DNA of 64,000 nucleotides from Laguncularia racemosa. Its lineage: Eukaryota > Streptophyta > Magnoliopsida > Myrtales > Combretaceae. Shown here piece by piece: positions 34,300-45,720 of this stretch (position 1 is the first letter of the stretch; every line of letters begins with the position of its first letter). The notes below the pieces were generated by a model. It was not told the origin of the DNA. It did no database searches and saw only the letters and a list, made by a program, of their open reading frames with translations. The DNA is taken from positions 910,232 through 974,231 of the forward strand of contig JBBMOL010000139.1 in assembly GCA_037954665.1 (NCBI GenBank). Reading direction: 5' to 3'. The position numbers and the translations under genes are program-made.

Positions 34300-37200
34300 A
34301 GACTTCATTCGTGCTTTAGAAATATGTTTTAGTCAATTTGAAATGAGGATCTAGAGGGTAAACTTTTTAAATTGACACAATCACGTTCTATAGCTGAGTA
34401 CCAATTAGAATTTAAAGCGTTGTCAAATCAAATTGTAGGTCTTTCAAAGAAAACCCTTAAGAGTTATTTCGAGTCAAGTTTGAAACCCATGATATGGCGT
34501 GAAGTTCAAATTGCCAAACCAACCTCCATGATGCAAGCAATTTAGCTTGCTAGAATGTATGAAGCTAAATTCAATAAACAATTTTCTACTTAATGATGTG
34601 TGCCTTCCTTTAAATCCACTCCTAAACACTCACCATTGTAATTTACTAAACCACTTCCTATTTCTAAGCCTAACCCTTTAACCACAACTTCTTCCAATTC
34701 AAAAACCACTCCTACTTCCACTTCTACCTTACTTGTTAAATGCCTAACACAAGCCGAAATGAATGCTTAATATGAGCAATGGCTATGTTACAACTGTGAT
34801 GAGAAATATAACAAATTTCACAAATGTAAGGCTAAATGTTTGTTGCTTATTACTGATGAAGATAATTTATAGGAGCTATTCTTTGATGATTATAATAATA
34901 ATGAAACAAAATCAATAGAGAATGTAGTTAATACCCACGCTGTAAATTTTGATGCAGTATCTAGTTCTTTAATGCCCCATACTATTCTTTTTTAGGGCAT
35001 AGTAAATCATCATCTAATTCTCATATTGGTGGAGGCAATTAGCACACATAATTTGTGTAAAGTAAGCTAATAAAACACTTAGGTTTGATAGTGGTGTTGA
35101 TTAGGAATGGTAATTAGTTATAGTGTGAAGGGAAATGTGTGGACATTCCAATAGTTGTTAAAGGAATCACTTTCATTAAGACATTTTATGTTTTACCAAT
35201 TCATGGAGTCGAGATGGTTTTAGGTGTTTAGTGGCTTCAAAACTTAGGACCTGTAACAATTGATTACAGTCATCTTACTATAGACTTTGTTAAGGAAGAG
35301 CTTAGAGTAACTTTGATAGGGGATTGTCAAGTTCTTATAGGACAGATCTCTTATCATTAGTTAAGTTACATAAACACTTAAATTTTGTGCTATTTTGTTT
35401 TCACTTGTTAGATTAGGAAGTGAATACTAATACATATGAGAATATTACCAACAACACTGCTATAGAGCAAGTATTGGGTAGATTTTCTTGAGGCACCTTC
35501 ATCACTGCCACCTATGAGGAATATACAATACAAAATTCATTTGGAGGAGACTTCTCCTATTAATGTATGACCATATCATTATCCTCACTTTCAAAAGGGT
35601 GAGATAGAAAAACAAGTCAAGGAAATGTGGAAACAAGGCATCATGCAACACAATACAAGCCCTTTTCTTCACTGATGTTACTGGTTACAAAAGAAAGATG
35701 GTAATTGGCATTTTTGTGTGGATTATAAAGCACTAAATCAAGTGATAGTAGTTCCCCATCCCAACTATAGTCAAATTATTGGATTTGTTACATGGTGCCT
35801 TTGTTTTTTCTAAATTGGACTTACGATTAGGATATTATCAAATTCATATGAATACAAATGGTGTGGAGAAAACTACTTTTCGAACCCATAAAGGCTACTA
35901 TAAGTTCTTAGTTATTCTTTTTGGATTGAGTAATGAGTTTTTAGTTATGCCTTTTAAGTTGAGTAATACACCAGCAACTTTTCAATCTATCATGAATATA
36001 TTGTTCCAACCTTTTCTTAGGAAGTTCGTCATAATTTTTGTAATGGCATCCTCATTTAAAGCTAGAGCATTGAAACATATGTTAAGCAATTGTCTACAAT
36101 GTTACAAATATTGGGTGCAAATACTTTTTACTTAAAAGCTAGTAAATGATTTTTTTTTTTTTTTTTGCTAAAGTCTCTATTGAGTATTTGGGGCACATTG
36201 TTTCTATTCATGGAGTATCTCTAGAGCCTTCTAAATTAGTTGCTATAAAAGATTGGCCCTTGCCCACTAATGTTAAACAAATGCGTGCTTTCTTGGTACT
36301 CATAGGATGTTATAAACATTTTGCAAAAGGATATAATTCTATAGCATCTCCTCTTACTAATATGTTGAAAGGGATCATTTTAAATGGATTGATGTTGCTA
36401 AAGAGACTTTTGAAGTGTTGAAACAAAAATTGATCACTACACCTATTTTAGCTCTATATGACTTTGCAAAGCAATATATTATTGAAATTGATGCTTCAGG
36501 CAAAGGTATTGGAGCAATCTTGATCCAAGACTTACATCTAATTGCTTATTTTAGCGAAAAGTTACCTATACATATGTTAGGGAGCTTTATGATATAGTAG
36601 AAGCAGTTAGAAAATGGCAATAATACTTAGTAGGTTATTATTTTCTTAGATGCATTGATTATAGAAGCCTTAAAGAGATAATAAATCAGGTGATATAAAT
36701 GCCATTATTTGTAAGGTAGGTAGTGAGAATCAAGTATGGCTAACTCATTATCTCAAAAATTTGAGGATCCTATTCATTTAGCATGTATATGCCTTTATAT
36801 TCATTCATTAGAGAATTACAACAAGAAAAATCACATTTACCAAAGTTCATTAGCATAATTGCAGCAATAGAAAGAGGAGAGGAATTAAAATGGCCTCTCA
36901 AGTGGAAAAACGATCTATTATATTATAATAATAGGCTGTTTTTGGTGCCTCGGTCTATGTCGATTCTCTGGCTTTTAACTAAATTTCATAATACTCCTAC
37001 TAGTGGCCATTTTAGATGAGCTAAGACTTTCAAGCGATTGGAAGTAGATTTTTTCTAGGAAGGGATGTGTAAACAAGTGGAGGACTTTGTTTATGACTAC
37101 CAAATTTGCCAATAGGTTAAGTTTGCTACTAGATCTCCTACTGGCTTATTGTCTCCACTACCTCTCCCAAAACAAATATGGGAGGACATCGTTTGGACTT

Positions 37201-38240
37201 CATGACTTGCTTACCTAAGTCACAAGTATATGGTCATCATAGTTGTCAACAAACTTTCTAAGTAGTGTCATTTAGGCCCTCTAGATACTCATTTTACTAC
37301 ATGTAAGGTTGCTCAATTTTTTTTAAACATGGTATTTAAGTTGCATGGTTTTCCTCGAAACATTGTGTTAGATTAAGATTCAATTTTTTGTGAGCAAATT
37401 TTAGAGGAAACTTTTTAAGATGATTGGCACTTGTTTAACTTTGAGCAATGCTCGCCATCCTCGAATGGATTGTCAAACTGGGGTATTAAATAAAACTATT
37501 CGACAATACGACATGGAATCACTACAACGTTGGGTCAAAATTTTCCTTTAGGCTAAATTTTCCTAAAATACATCTTATCACGAAGGGGCAAAAACAACTC
37601 GTTTTGAGGTTGTTTATGGCAGACCACCACCAGTTATTCCTACCTACATTAGAGGTTCCCTCTAAATTGGATGATGTGGATTTGAAATTGCTAACTGAAG
37701 ATGCTCTTTTACACACCTTGCAAGCCAATTTGGATAAAGCTCAAAGTTGAATGAAGAAGAATGTGAATAAGCATTGCATTGATGCTGAGTTTATGCTTAA
37801 TGATATGGTGTTTGTTAGATTACAACCTTACAAGCAAGTCTTCGTATATCAACGATTTACTCACAAAACTATCCAAGTGATTTTATGGACCATTTCTAAT
37901 GGTTCATTAAGTAGGAAGTGTTGCTTATGAGTTGCAACTACCTTCTGAAGCTAAGATTCATAATGTTTTCCATATTTTATGTCTCCAGAAAGTTCATGGG
38001 TTGGATTTACCATCTTTGAGCCTTCCTTCAATGGCTATTGATAGTCATCTCATTTTGACTCCTTTGAGTATCCAGTATACTCGTGTTATTTAGAGACATA
38101 AGCAACAAATCCAACAAGTGCTAGTTTAGTGGTAGGGACTGCCACCAAAAGATACTAGTTAGGAGGATTGGACTCAGTTTCCATAGATCTATCCTCACTA
38201 CAACTTCTAGGACAAGGTTACTTTTAAAGGAGAGGAGGAA
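34300..38240 (+). pseudogene. gag-pol of a plus-strand Ty3/gypsy chromovirus, heavily decayed
   Basis: Gag remnant at about 34370-34860 includes AEYQLEFKALSNQIVGLSKK and a zinc-knuckle relic CYNCDEKYNKFHKCK. A protease-end relic lies near 35180-35340 (LGPVTIDYSHLTIDFVKEEL). Reverse transcriptase at about 35515-36040 has KKDGNWHFCVDYKALNQV and FSKLDLRLGYYQIHM, with a 33-bp tandem duplication at 35905-35970. The thumb region at 36146-36421 has IEYLGHIVSIHGVSLEPSK; RNase H is at 36415-36660; the integrase zinc region is at 36783-37019; a badly broken integrase core follows. A chromodomain relic lies at about 38050-38220 (WGLPPKDTS, EDWTQFP, DKVTFKGEEE). The WxGL and DKV pattern fits the Reina/Tekay side of the chromoviruses. 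Stops and frameshifts occur throughout. Confidence 0.82.
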
Positions 38241-38254
38241 TATGTTACGACTAG

Positions 38255-38705
38255 AAGGAGCACGACAAGGAGAATATTACAGTCCTAGATGGGATAATAA
38301 CATGAACTAAATATAGTACTTAAGTTTAAAAGACTTCTCCCATCTATCAAACTAGTCTTTTAGTTAGGCTCTTCCCTTGAGCTTGAGTCATGACATTTGT
38401 TGCTCTCGTTGAGAGCCAATCCTATGGAAAGGGCAATTTGAAAAACAAATGATTTGAGAAAAGGCTACCTTGGAAAAGGTTACCTGGTGAAGCAAAGTGA
38501 AAGTTGTCTAAAGTGAAAGCTACTAAGGGTGGGCAACTCTAAGTAGACCAACATGAGTATTGACTTTCAAAGGAGAGTGACAATGTTACAATCTCATATG
38601 AGATAATAAAGATTAAATATAGTACTTAAGTTTATGGGTTCTCCTACCTATCAAACTATTCTTTCAAGTTGAACTTGAGTCATAACAATGTCTTTTTGGG
38701 TCACC
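38255..38705 (+). repeat. Duplicated LTR-start segment after the chromovirus (38258-38400 and 38575-38700)
   Basis: Both copies have a purine-rich GGAGA stretch, then TTACA, a GATGGGATAATAA or ATGAGATAATAA block, AAATATAGTACTTAAGTTTA, a CTATCAAACTA block and CTTGAGTCAT. They are about 317 bp apart. The segment follows the chromodomain directly, where the 3' LTR should begin, so this is probably a partly duplicated or truncated 3' LTR. No 5' LTR was found. Confidence 0.55.
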
Positions 38706-38719
38706 AACACGATGTTCTT

Positions 38720-41091
38720 GAGGATTCTATATTATGTGGATAGATTTAGGAGGGGCAAAAAGGCCTTAACCCCTCATAAAACTTTGTACATGGTTTTGTT
38801 AATGTTGAGCTAGTTTAGTTTACCTAATAAGAAGAAATACTCTTTTTTTTTTTATCAATAGCTACATATTTTATGAGAAAATAAGTGTATTGAAAATACT
38901 TAAATTTCTTTTTTATTGTATATATAAATAACATGAATGCACTTGTTAGTAAAATCCTTGTGGATATATATATATATATATATATATTTTGTTAGTGATT
39001 TAAACTTGTATTTCCCCACTCTCGTGGTTCTTCTTCGGTCACGGACTAGGAACCTTTTAAGGATAATAACATGTATAATTTCTGATGCAAAATTTTGTTC
39101 GAAGGATGCTGAATAAGTGACAGAAATAATTGATGCGCAATCGTAATTGAACAAAATGAGATTATATTATTTAGTATGGTCTAATACAGGCCCACGAGTT
39201 ACTCCTGCATACTGCTACTAATATAGTAAAATCCGTTCTTTAGTTATTATTAATTCATTTCGGCTCGTATTCGGGAAATTTCATGCAACGAAAATAGTAA
39301 TAATAACAACTATTATTATTATTATACAAACGGGTGATTTGATTCCCAAATAATACACTTTTGATCAAAAAAAGTTTTCCCAATCCTAACAAATTTTCCT
39401 TTTTTGAATTTGAAACTTGTTCAAATTAGATCCCTTTAATTTCTAGAGCTACACTATTTAAATCAACTAATATAAAAAGGAATGCCAGATGAGGAGTATG
39501 AAATACGAAAGCTCAATCAAATAATCCGACGCATCTTTTCAAGAGTGAAAATGTTTCACATAAGGAATGTTCTTTTTTCTACTACATTAAAAAAAAAAAA
39601 AAGAAGAAGAAGAAATGATAGCCCAATCCTACATAAAGGATAAAAAAGAAAAAGAAAATAACAAATATATATAGAAACGTGGATAAATATTTTCTATTCA
39701 TAATTCCCTATCCCCAATGTGTCCTACAAATCCTATACATATAATTGATCTAGTAGAATAAATTCTTATAATTAAATGCTAATTCTTTGTTTAGATATGT
39801 GCATGTGATTGGTGGAAATATACTCAAAACAGAAAATTAGGAACAACAAATATTTATCCTAAGAATGTAATGTCAATGGATCATTGATAATATGAATGCC
39901 AAAAAAATAAGAGATCTGAATTCAATAGAGATAGATCTTTAAATAGTGAAAACAGTACTAATAGATCTATTTATTTTGGATTATGAGAAAAATGGAAAGA
40001 GTTTATACATGATTTATTATGGAATTAATTAGTGAGAAAGTTGTTACCTTTGGATTCATTAGTTATTAGAATTGACTACTATATGCATTTTTAGTGTTCT
40101 CGACTTAGAAAGACGAGGACACAAAACCTTATATACATTTATAAGTCCATCAAAATTAGTATGGTCGTACAAACAACTAAAAATTATAAATTTAAATAAA
40201 TATATTTAGGCTGGCTTCACCAAAAATTAAGAAACGTAAGAGTAGAAAGTGTCTTTTAGGTGCGATATTATATACAGAAACAAAAGGGAAAGTTATAAGT
40301 GAATGAATCAACATTTGTATCAAGTTTGAATAGAAAATCAAATTTTTAAATAATCAAAATAGATTGTCAATATTATACCGAATAGTTAAAATAAAAGATA
40401 TAATTTTCAAATGGTTAAAATAAAAAATTAAATATCATACTAAGTAGTTTAAATACAGTTCCTGTCACTATCCTATAAATATGTCACACTATCTCAATTT
40501 AACAATGTTATTAAGATTTTCTATTTGAATTACTTAATGTGACATTAATTATTTATTTTAACCACTTAAAAACTCCATCTTTTATTTAAACTTGATTTTA
40601 AATATTGATCATCTTACTTGTAATTTTTTTTGAAAATAAAAATATAATAATTCCAATAATCAATAATAAAAAATATTTTTGAACAAAATAAATCTTATGT
40701 CAAGTTTTCATTTGTTCGTATGTAGCATCAAATTGGTCCAGCCTAGATGGGAAAATTTCTCGGAAAACACTAGATTATTGTTCACTTACGCATAGTTTTA
40801 AGATCTAGTATATTAAATTAATCACTCACAATAATTTATACATACATATATATGTATGTACTTCAAGATTCCAATTTCCAAATAAACATGCATTACAACA
40901 TTAGAACACACACTGACCGAGCACTCTTGGTGGGATACATACAAGTAAGGAGATAAGTTATCACCAAAGTAGATAAAAGATAAGATGAAGAATAACATCC
41001 ACAATTACTGTGCTGATAAAATAATGACTAAAATGAAGGTGGGCTGGGGCTGCTAAATGATATTAAGATTGTAAAGAGTCCTAGCTCATGG
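38720..41091. other. Intergenic region downstream of MLP gene 2
   Basis: AT-rich DNA with a TA microsatellite (38964-38987) and a MITE-like inverted repeat at 40318-40640. Short frames at 38900-39154 and 40822-41004 are low-complexity and not supported as genes. Confidence 0.5.
40318..40640. repeat. MITE-like inverted repeat, related to 31380-31545
   Basis: The left arm (from about 40318: TCAAGTTTGAATAGAAAATC, followed by blocks with GTTAAAATAAAAGAT) is the approximate reverse complement of the right arm (about 40510-40605: TTCTATTTGAATTACTTAAT, then TTTTATTTAAACTTG). The flank TTACTTGTAATTTTTTTTGA is shared with the copy near 31530. Ends and target duplication could not be fixed by eye. Confidence 0.45.
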
Positions 41092-41897
41092 TCAAGGTTT
41101 GAGACTGAGAAGATAAGCATCAACTTCTCTGGACATAGTGACCAAGAATTCCACTTGAGCGTGAGGGTCAGGAACATCCTCATTCATTTTCTCATATTCC
41201 ACAGTCCACTTCACCAAGTTCTTGGTACCCCCTCCCCCTGAAATGACCTGGATGGTGGCTTTATAGCTTATAAAATACTTTGTGATCTCTCCACCAATAA
41301 TATCAAATGTGATTGACTTGTTTTCAACGTCTATTGCATCTATCTTGTCCTTCGCTACCACCGAATCCCCTGCACCATTTAATCAGCATGTGCAAAAGGC
41401 TTATATATATTACTAGAACGAAAGTTTTATTTTTCCTCAGGATCTGTTTGTTCATATGACTATGTTAAATACCAAGCTCAAACTCTTAGTAAGAAGTCTT
41501 GTATAAATGTTGGTAAATATCAGAAGATGATGAGTAATGATGTTGTTAGTTAGGGTTTTTTATTTTTTCCTTCTCCCGGTTGAATTTAATTTAGGGTTTT
41601 GGTAGTTAAGGAGCGTCCTAAGTTACTTGTTTAATTCGAGATTCCTTCATAGTATTATATCAAAGCGGAGCAATTTACTCTTTATCAACAGCACCAGTAG
41701 TGAAACATACCTAGAACATAGTTCCAAAGCCTAACAGAGCCCACACTCTTGCCATCTCCTTCTAGAACTTCAATGCTTCGTAACTTGGCAGGACTGATCT
41801 TGGGCATGAGACTGATGCCGTTCTTGTATACATCAAAAATCTTATCTGGAGAACATTTTATCTCCGTAAAAAGATCAAGCTTACGGATCTGAGCCAT
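41092..41897 (-). CDS. MLP-like protein (Bet v 1 superfamily), two exons: 41897-41711 and 41369-41092
   Basis: This is a second major-latex-protein-like gene, a small soluble Bet v 1-fold protein with a presumed hydrophobic ligand pocket. Exon 1 starts at ATG 41897 (MAQIRKLDLFTEIKCSPDKI) and includes SIEVLEGDGKSVGSVRLWNY, the glycine-rich loop of the family. It ends at 41711 before GTATGT. Exon 2 begins at 41369 after TGCAG, and the split Gly codon joins VLG to DSVVAKDKIDAIDVENKSIT. It ends with KWTVEYEKMNEDVPDPHAQV, then the C-terminal helix EFLVTMSREVDAYLLSLKP. Exons of 187 and 278 nt give 154 aa plus stop, with a normal 341-bp intron, so the gene looks intact. The in-frame sequence upstream of 41897 is low-complexity and contains a duplicated segment, so the start at MAQIRKL is preferred. 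It is clearly diverged from MLP gene 1. Confidence 0.9.
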
Positions 41898-41940
41898 GCA
41901 AGCTTCCTGTATAACACCAATACACTCCTTTTCTATAGTT

Positions 41941-42050
41941 ATGAAAGAGAAGAAAAGATAAGACAGATGGGACTTGTTGAGTAATGGGAGAAGAAATGAA
42001 AGAGAAGTAGAGATAAGACAGGTGGGACTTGTTGAGCAATGGGAGAAGAG
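41941..42050. repeat. 55-bp tandem duplication just upstream of MLP gene 2
   Basis: Units at 41941-41995 and 41996-42050 both read ATGAAAGAGAAG, then GATAAGACAG-TGGGACTTG and TTGAG-AATGGGAGAAG, with only a few differences. The pair begins about 43 bp upstream of the ATG, so it lies in the 5' leader or core promoter. It explains the repetitive open frames there, which are not genes. Confidence 0.9.
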
Positions 42051-42491
42051 TGTTGTGCGGTATAAATAGATGCAAAGGACGAAGCACATTTCGTGGTTTT
42101 TTGGTGGCCTGGTGGTATTCGAGGGAGAAAGATGCTTGATGGTTTTGGCATTGGATTCTTTGTAGTGATTCTAAGTTGAATTATGCAAATTTACCAAATA
42201 AAGAAATGAAAAAGAAAGTGAGAAAAGTTTGATGCTTGTTTAGGGCTAAAATAATGTATAAAAAGAGAAAATTGTCGCAGAAAGATTGAAATCCCAATGA
42301 GAATAAGCACTTTGAAAAGATATTCCATGTTACTTAATTCATACACATCAGGTCAGGTCATTATTTCACTAAATCCCCATGGACATGATGTAGGTTCCAT
42401 TTCTCAATTTGTTTATTCTTTTCGCCTGCGTTTGTGATGTCAAATCAAGAGCCTACACGCTTTTGCAAGGGATTGTGGATGGGCATGCATA

Positions 42492-43162
42492 GGGAAACAC
42501 TCTTAAAAATTATTACTTATTTAAAAAAATTCAAAAAAATTATTTTAATAAATTTCAAAAACGTGAATGTGATTTGTGATTTCTTTTTTTTTTCCAAAAT
42601 TTACAAAATTGAAAGTGCGGATGCAAACTTTTTTTTTATATATGCTTTGGCATATGAAAATATAGCAATTTGACTCTTATAAAAATACCAAATAGCAATG
42701 CGGTTTGGTCTTAGCCTTAATATACTTAAATCACTCTTTTTTGATATATTATGAGCTCTGTAACTCTAAATGAGCAAAAAGTTATAACATTTTAAAATTG
42801 AAAAAAAATAAAACTGATGTAATTTGCTTTTCCAGTCATAACTTCTTACTCGTTTAGAGTTATGGAGTTCATAATATATTTAAAAAGATTGATTTGAGTG
42901 TACTATAACTAGAACTAAACCACGTTGCCATTTGATATTTTTATAAGGATCAAATTACTATATTTTCATATGTCGAGGTGTAAAAAAAAAAAAAAAGTTA
43001 CACTAGGCATAAACAACATCCACGTCTTTAGTTTTGCAAATTTTGGAAAAAAGGAAGTCGCAAACCAAGTTTGCACCTTCGAAACCTATTTTTGGAAAAT
43101 TATTGCGAGTATAATATTTACAAATTTTTTAAAAAAATTACAATATTTAAGAGTGTTCCTTG
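42492..43162. mobile_element. Mutator-like hairpin MITE with long inverted arms (671 bp)
   Basis: Two arms of roughly 310-340 bp are inverted copies separated by a short centre near 42800-42825. They share CATATGAAAATATAG, an ATATATTATGA block, ACTCTAAA and a CAAAATTT-CAAAA block in opposite orientations. Ends are GGGAAACACTCTTAAA and the inverse of AAGGAACACTCTTAAA. The element is flanked by a perfect 10-bp duplication GGCATGCATA (42482-42491 and 43162-43171; the exact edge is ambiguous by one base). The 9-10-bp duplication and long arms point to a Mutator-type non-autonomous or foldback element. It encodes nothing recognisable. Confidence 0.75.
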
Positions 43163-43171
43163 GCATGCATA

Positions 43172-44350
43172 AGCACTATCTTGTGTATTAGTGCTTTTTT
43201 GGTACCTAATCAACGTACTTTGTATTTGTTGCCCTTGTGTCCACATTCACTATTATGTTGTGTAAGCCTATACCATCCAATTATTTATGTACCATACCAA
43301 TGGACATAGGCATAGGGATGCCACCATATGACTCGTTATTGGGGTGGATTTAACTATAATTTTAAAATTTATAATGTTTTTAGTCGGCTTTCAAGTTCTA
43401 GAAAAAATTTAATGGGAAAACCCAATCCACCAAAAAAATATTGGGTAATAATATTTTCAAAACTTAAAGACTGTAACCTACTAATCTATCATATCACACT
43501 CAAGAAGACTATTTATTTATTTTATTTGTTGAAATCCAAGAAATCCTAATCATATATTTATTATCTAATCTTACTATTATTTTTCATTTTATTTTATGGA
43601 ATTTTTTTCCTCTTTATACGTACATATATAATTGAGGAAGATGATGAATTAAACTTCAATTAATTTTGATAAATATTTAAAAAAGGGTAAGATGTACTTT
43701 AATTAATTTTCAAAAATTGGTGATCATGTCATAAACTTGATAGATGAGTTAAACTTCATTTAATTTAGAATTTAGATGAATGTCTATATAGTGTATTGAA
43801 CTTCCTATTTCAAGAGCTTTTAAGCGTGATTTAATGAAATTTATTTAGTTGAATTTTAAGTTTTCAAATGTGATTCAATAATATCTCAATGAGATTATGT
43901 TATAAGAATTTTAATTATAGATAGTCATATTTAATAAAGTTGTTCTTTTATAATCAATTTATACCGCCATATAATATGCTATCGCTTTACTCTTATTATA
44001 TGTTTCTATAAATGGCAAAAACAAACTATATGACTCTTGGTAATACCTTATCTCCTTATTTCACATGAAGATATTTTGCACAATTGTAGTGGTAGGACTA
44101 CGAGTTGAGTCACAGGTTTATAGTACCCTTAATGAGTTAAGTTTTAGTTATTATGTAAAAACCTATATGGTTTTAGAGTGGATCATGTATAACCCAACAA
44201 GGTAATAAATTGGGTTCAAGTTTTATAAAACCATCCTAAACCCGACTTACTGACATCCCTACATCAACACAAGCAAGTTAGTGCGGTGTCACAATCACAA
44301 CACATCCAGTTAGAATTATCACCTAAACACAGCTTATGGGGAGTAGTTTT
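43172..44350. other. Intergenic region, nothing recognised
   Basis: AT-rich sequence with no convincing reading frame, repeat structure or RNA gene that could be seen by eye. Confidence 0.45.
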
Positions 44351-45164
44351 AGGGGGGTAATTGAGTCAAGTTGAACAGGTACAGTATTGAGCTCAAGCTC
44401 GAGCTTGATAAAAAAAAAAAAAAACTCAAAGCTCAATCTCAGCTCAAGTTTGATCGAACTCTAAAATGTAGGCTCAAGCTCAACTAGAAAATATATTTGG
44501 CAACCTCAAGTTCAACTCAATTAGCTCAGTTAGTCCCAAATTGGTCAATTAGGCGCAAATACTTTATAAATTCATTTTCCCTAACCATTCTCAAGCTCAA
44601 GTTCAATCTCAAGCTTTAATCAAAATGTAAACTCAAACCAAATTATCTAAACTTTTAATTTATTAAATTTGAAATCAGAAAACTAATAAGAAGAATTTTA
44701 TTGCATTTTACCTAAATATTGAAAGATAACAATATAAACAATCTATAGATAATTAAGAAGACTAACAAAAAAGAATAAAACATAATGTAATATTCAAAAT
44801 AAGAGGCGATCCAAAGATGAAATTATAGACTATTACACCCTAAGAAAAAATTCAAAAAACATAACTATAAGCTTTGACAATATAGAAAAGAGTCACTCTT
44901 CCTTATATTATGCACATGCTCTTAACTACATAAAATCAAAGTACTATAAGCTTAAAAAATTTTCATTTGAAACAGTATTTAGAAAAATAGTATATATAAC
45001 TAAGAAAATAATATATAGTATACATCAATATATATACTTCTGAATAAATCAGAAAAAATATACATCTAAATTTTGGTTTCTATTTTCCTTAATTTACATT
45101 TAACCCACCCCACTCAACTAAAGTCACTTGACCAAATTAAGAAAAAAAATTATTTTTAGAAAAG

Positions 45165-45720
45165 AATCTTTTTAAAAATAGAGTCACCACCTAACCAAAG
45201 TCATGAAAAGTCCAAAATTAAGGCTTACAAGTGGATTAACCCTAATGTTAGCCACTAGTTGCAATTTTTCTATAAAAAGGCTTTAAAAAAATTGAAACTA
45301 GAGATTTTGGATTTAAACTCTACCATGCTAAAACCTTCACAATTTTCTAAAAAGACATTTTTCTAGAAAAGACATTTTTGAAAAAAAAAAGTTTTAGAGA
45401 AAAAAAATAATAAACCCCTTTTATTTCTCTTTTAAAAAGAAATAAAAAATATTTATTATAAGGAAAAAAGAACCTATAACATGGGACCAAAAGCATTGGT
45501 ATCATGCAATAATAATAATGATATCAAAAAGGACTTTTATTACTAATGACACTAACATTACACTCAAAGCTAAACTAATTTTATAATATATATATATATA
45601 TTGCAAGAAAAAGTTTTTTTCCAAATTAAAATATTTAAACAATAAAATAAAAGGAGAAGTCTTACCTTGCACACACAGCTAAATCAAAGTCAGTTTAGGT
45701 TGCTTCTAGCCAGTTCAAGT
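45165..45720 (-). repeat. Older, diverged Tat-type LTR fragment
   Basis: From about 45178 the sequence GAGTCACCACCTAACC, then an AATTAAGGCTTACAAGTGGA block, CCACTAGTTG and CTAAAACCTTCAC parallels 46678-46870 in the young LTR (GAGTCGCCACCCAAC, AATTAAGACTAAAGGAGCGG, CCACTAGTCG, ATTAAAACCTTACGG). A CTTACCT followed by a GC-richer stretch near 45660 parallels 47760. It is heavily diverged, with no clear ends. Confidence 0.4.

Noticed and set aside
41685..42151. Longer N-terminal extensions of MLP gene 2 and overlapping frames upstream
   Set aside because: The upstream part is Ser/Leu/His-rich and contains the 55-bp duplication; MLP proteins start at the position of MAQIRKL (41897).
42434..43191. 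Open frames of 79 and 88 codons
   Set aside because: They lie in the two arms and flanks of the hairpin MITE and have no recognisable domain.
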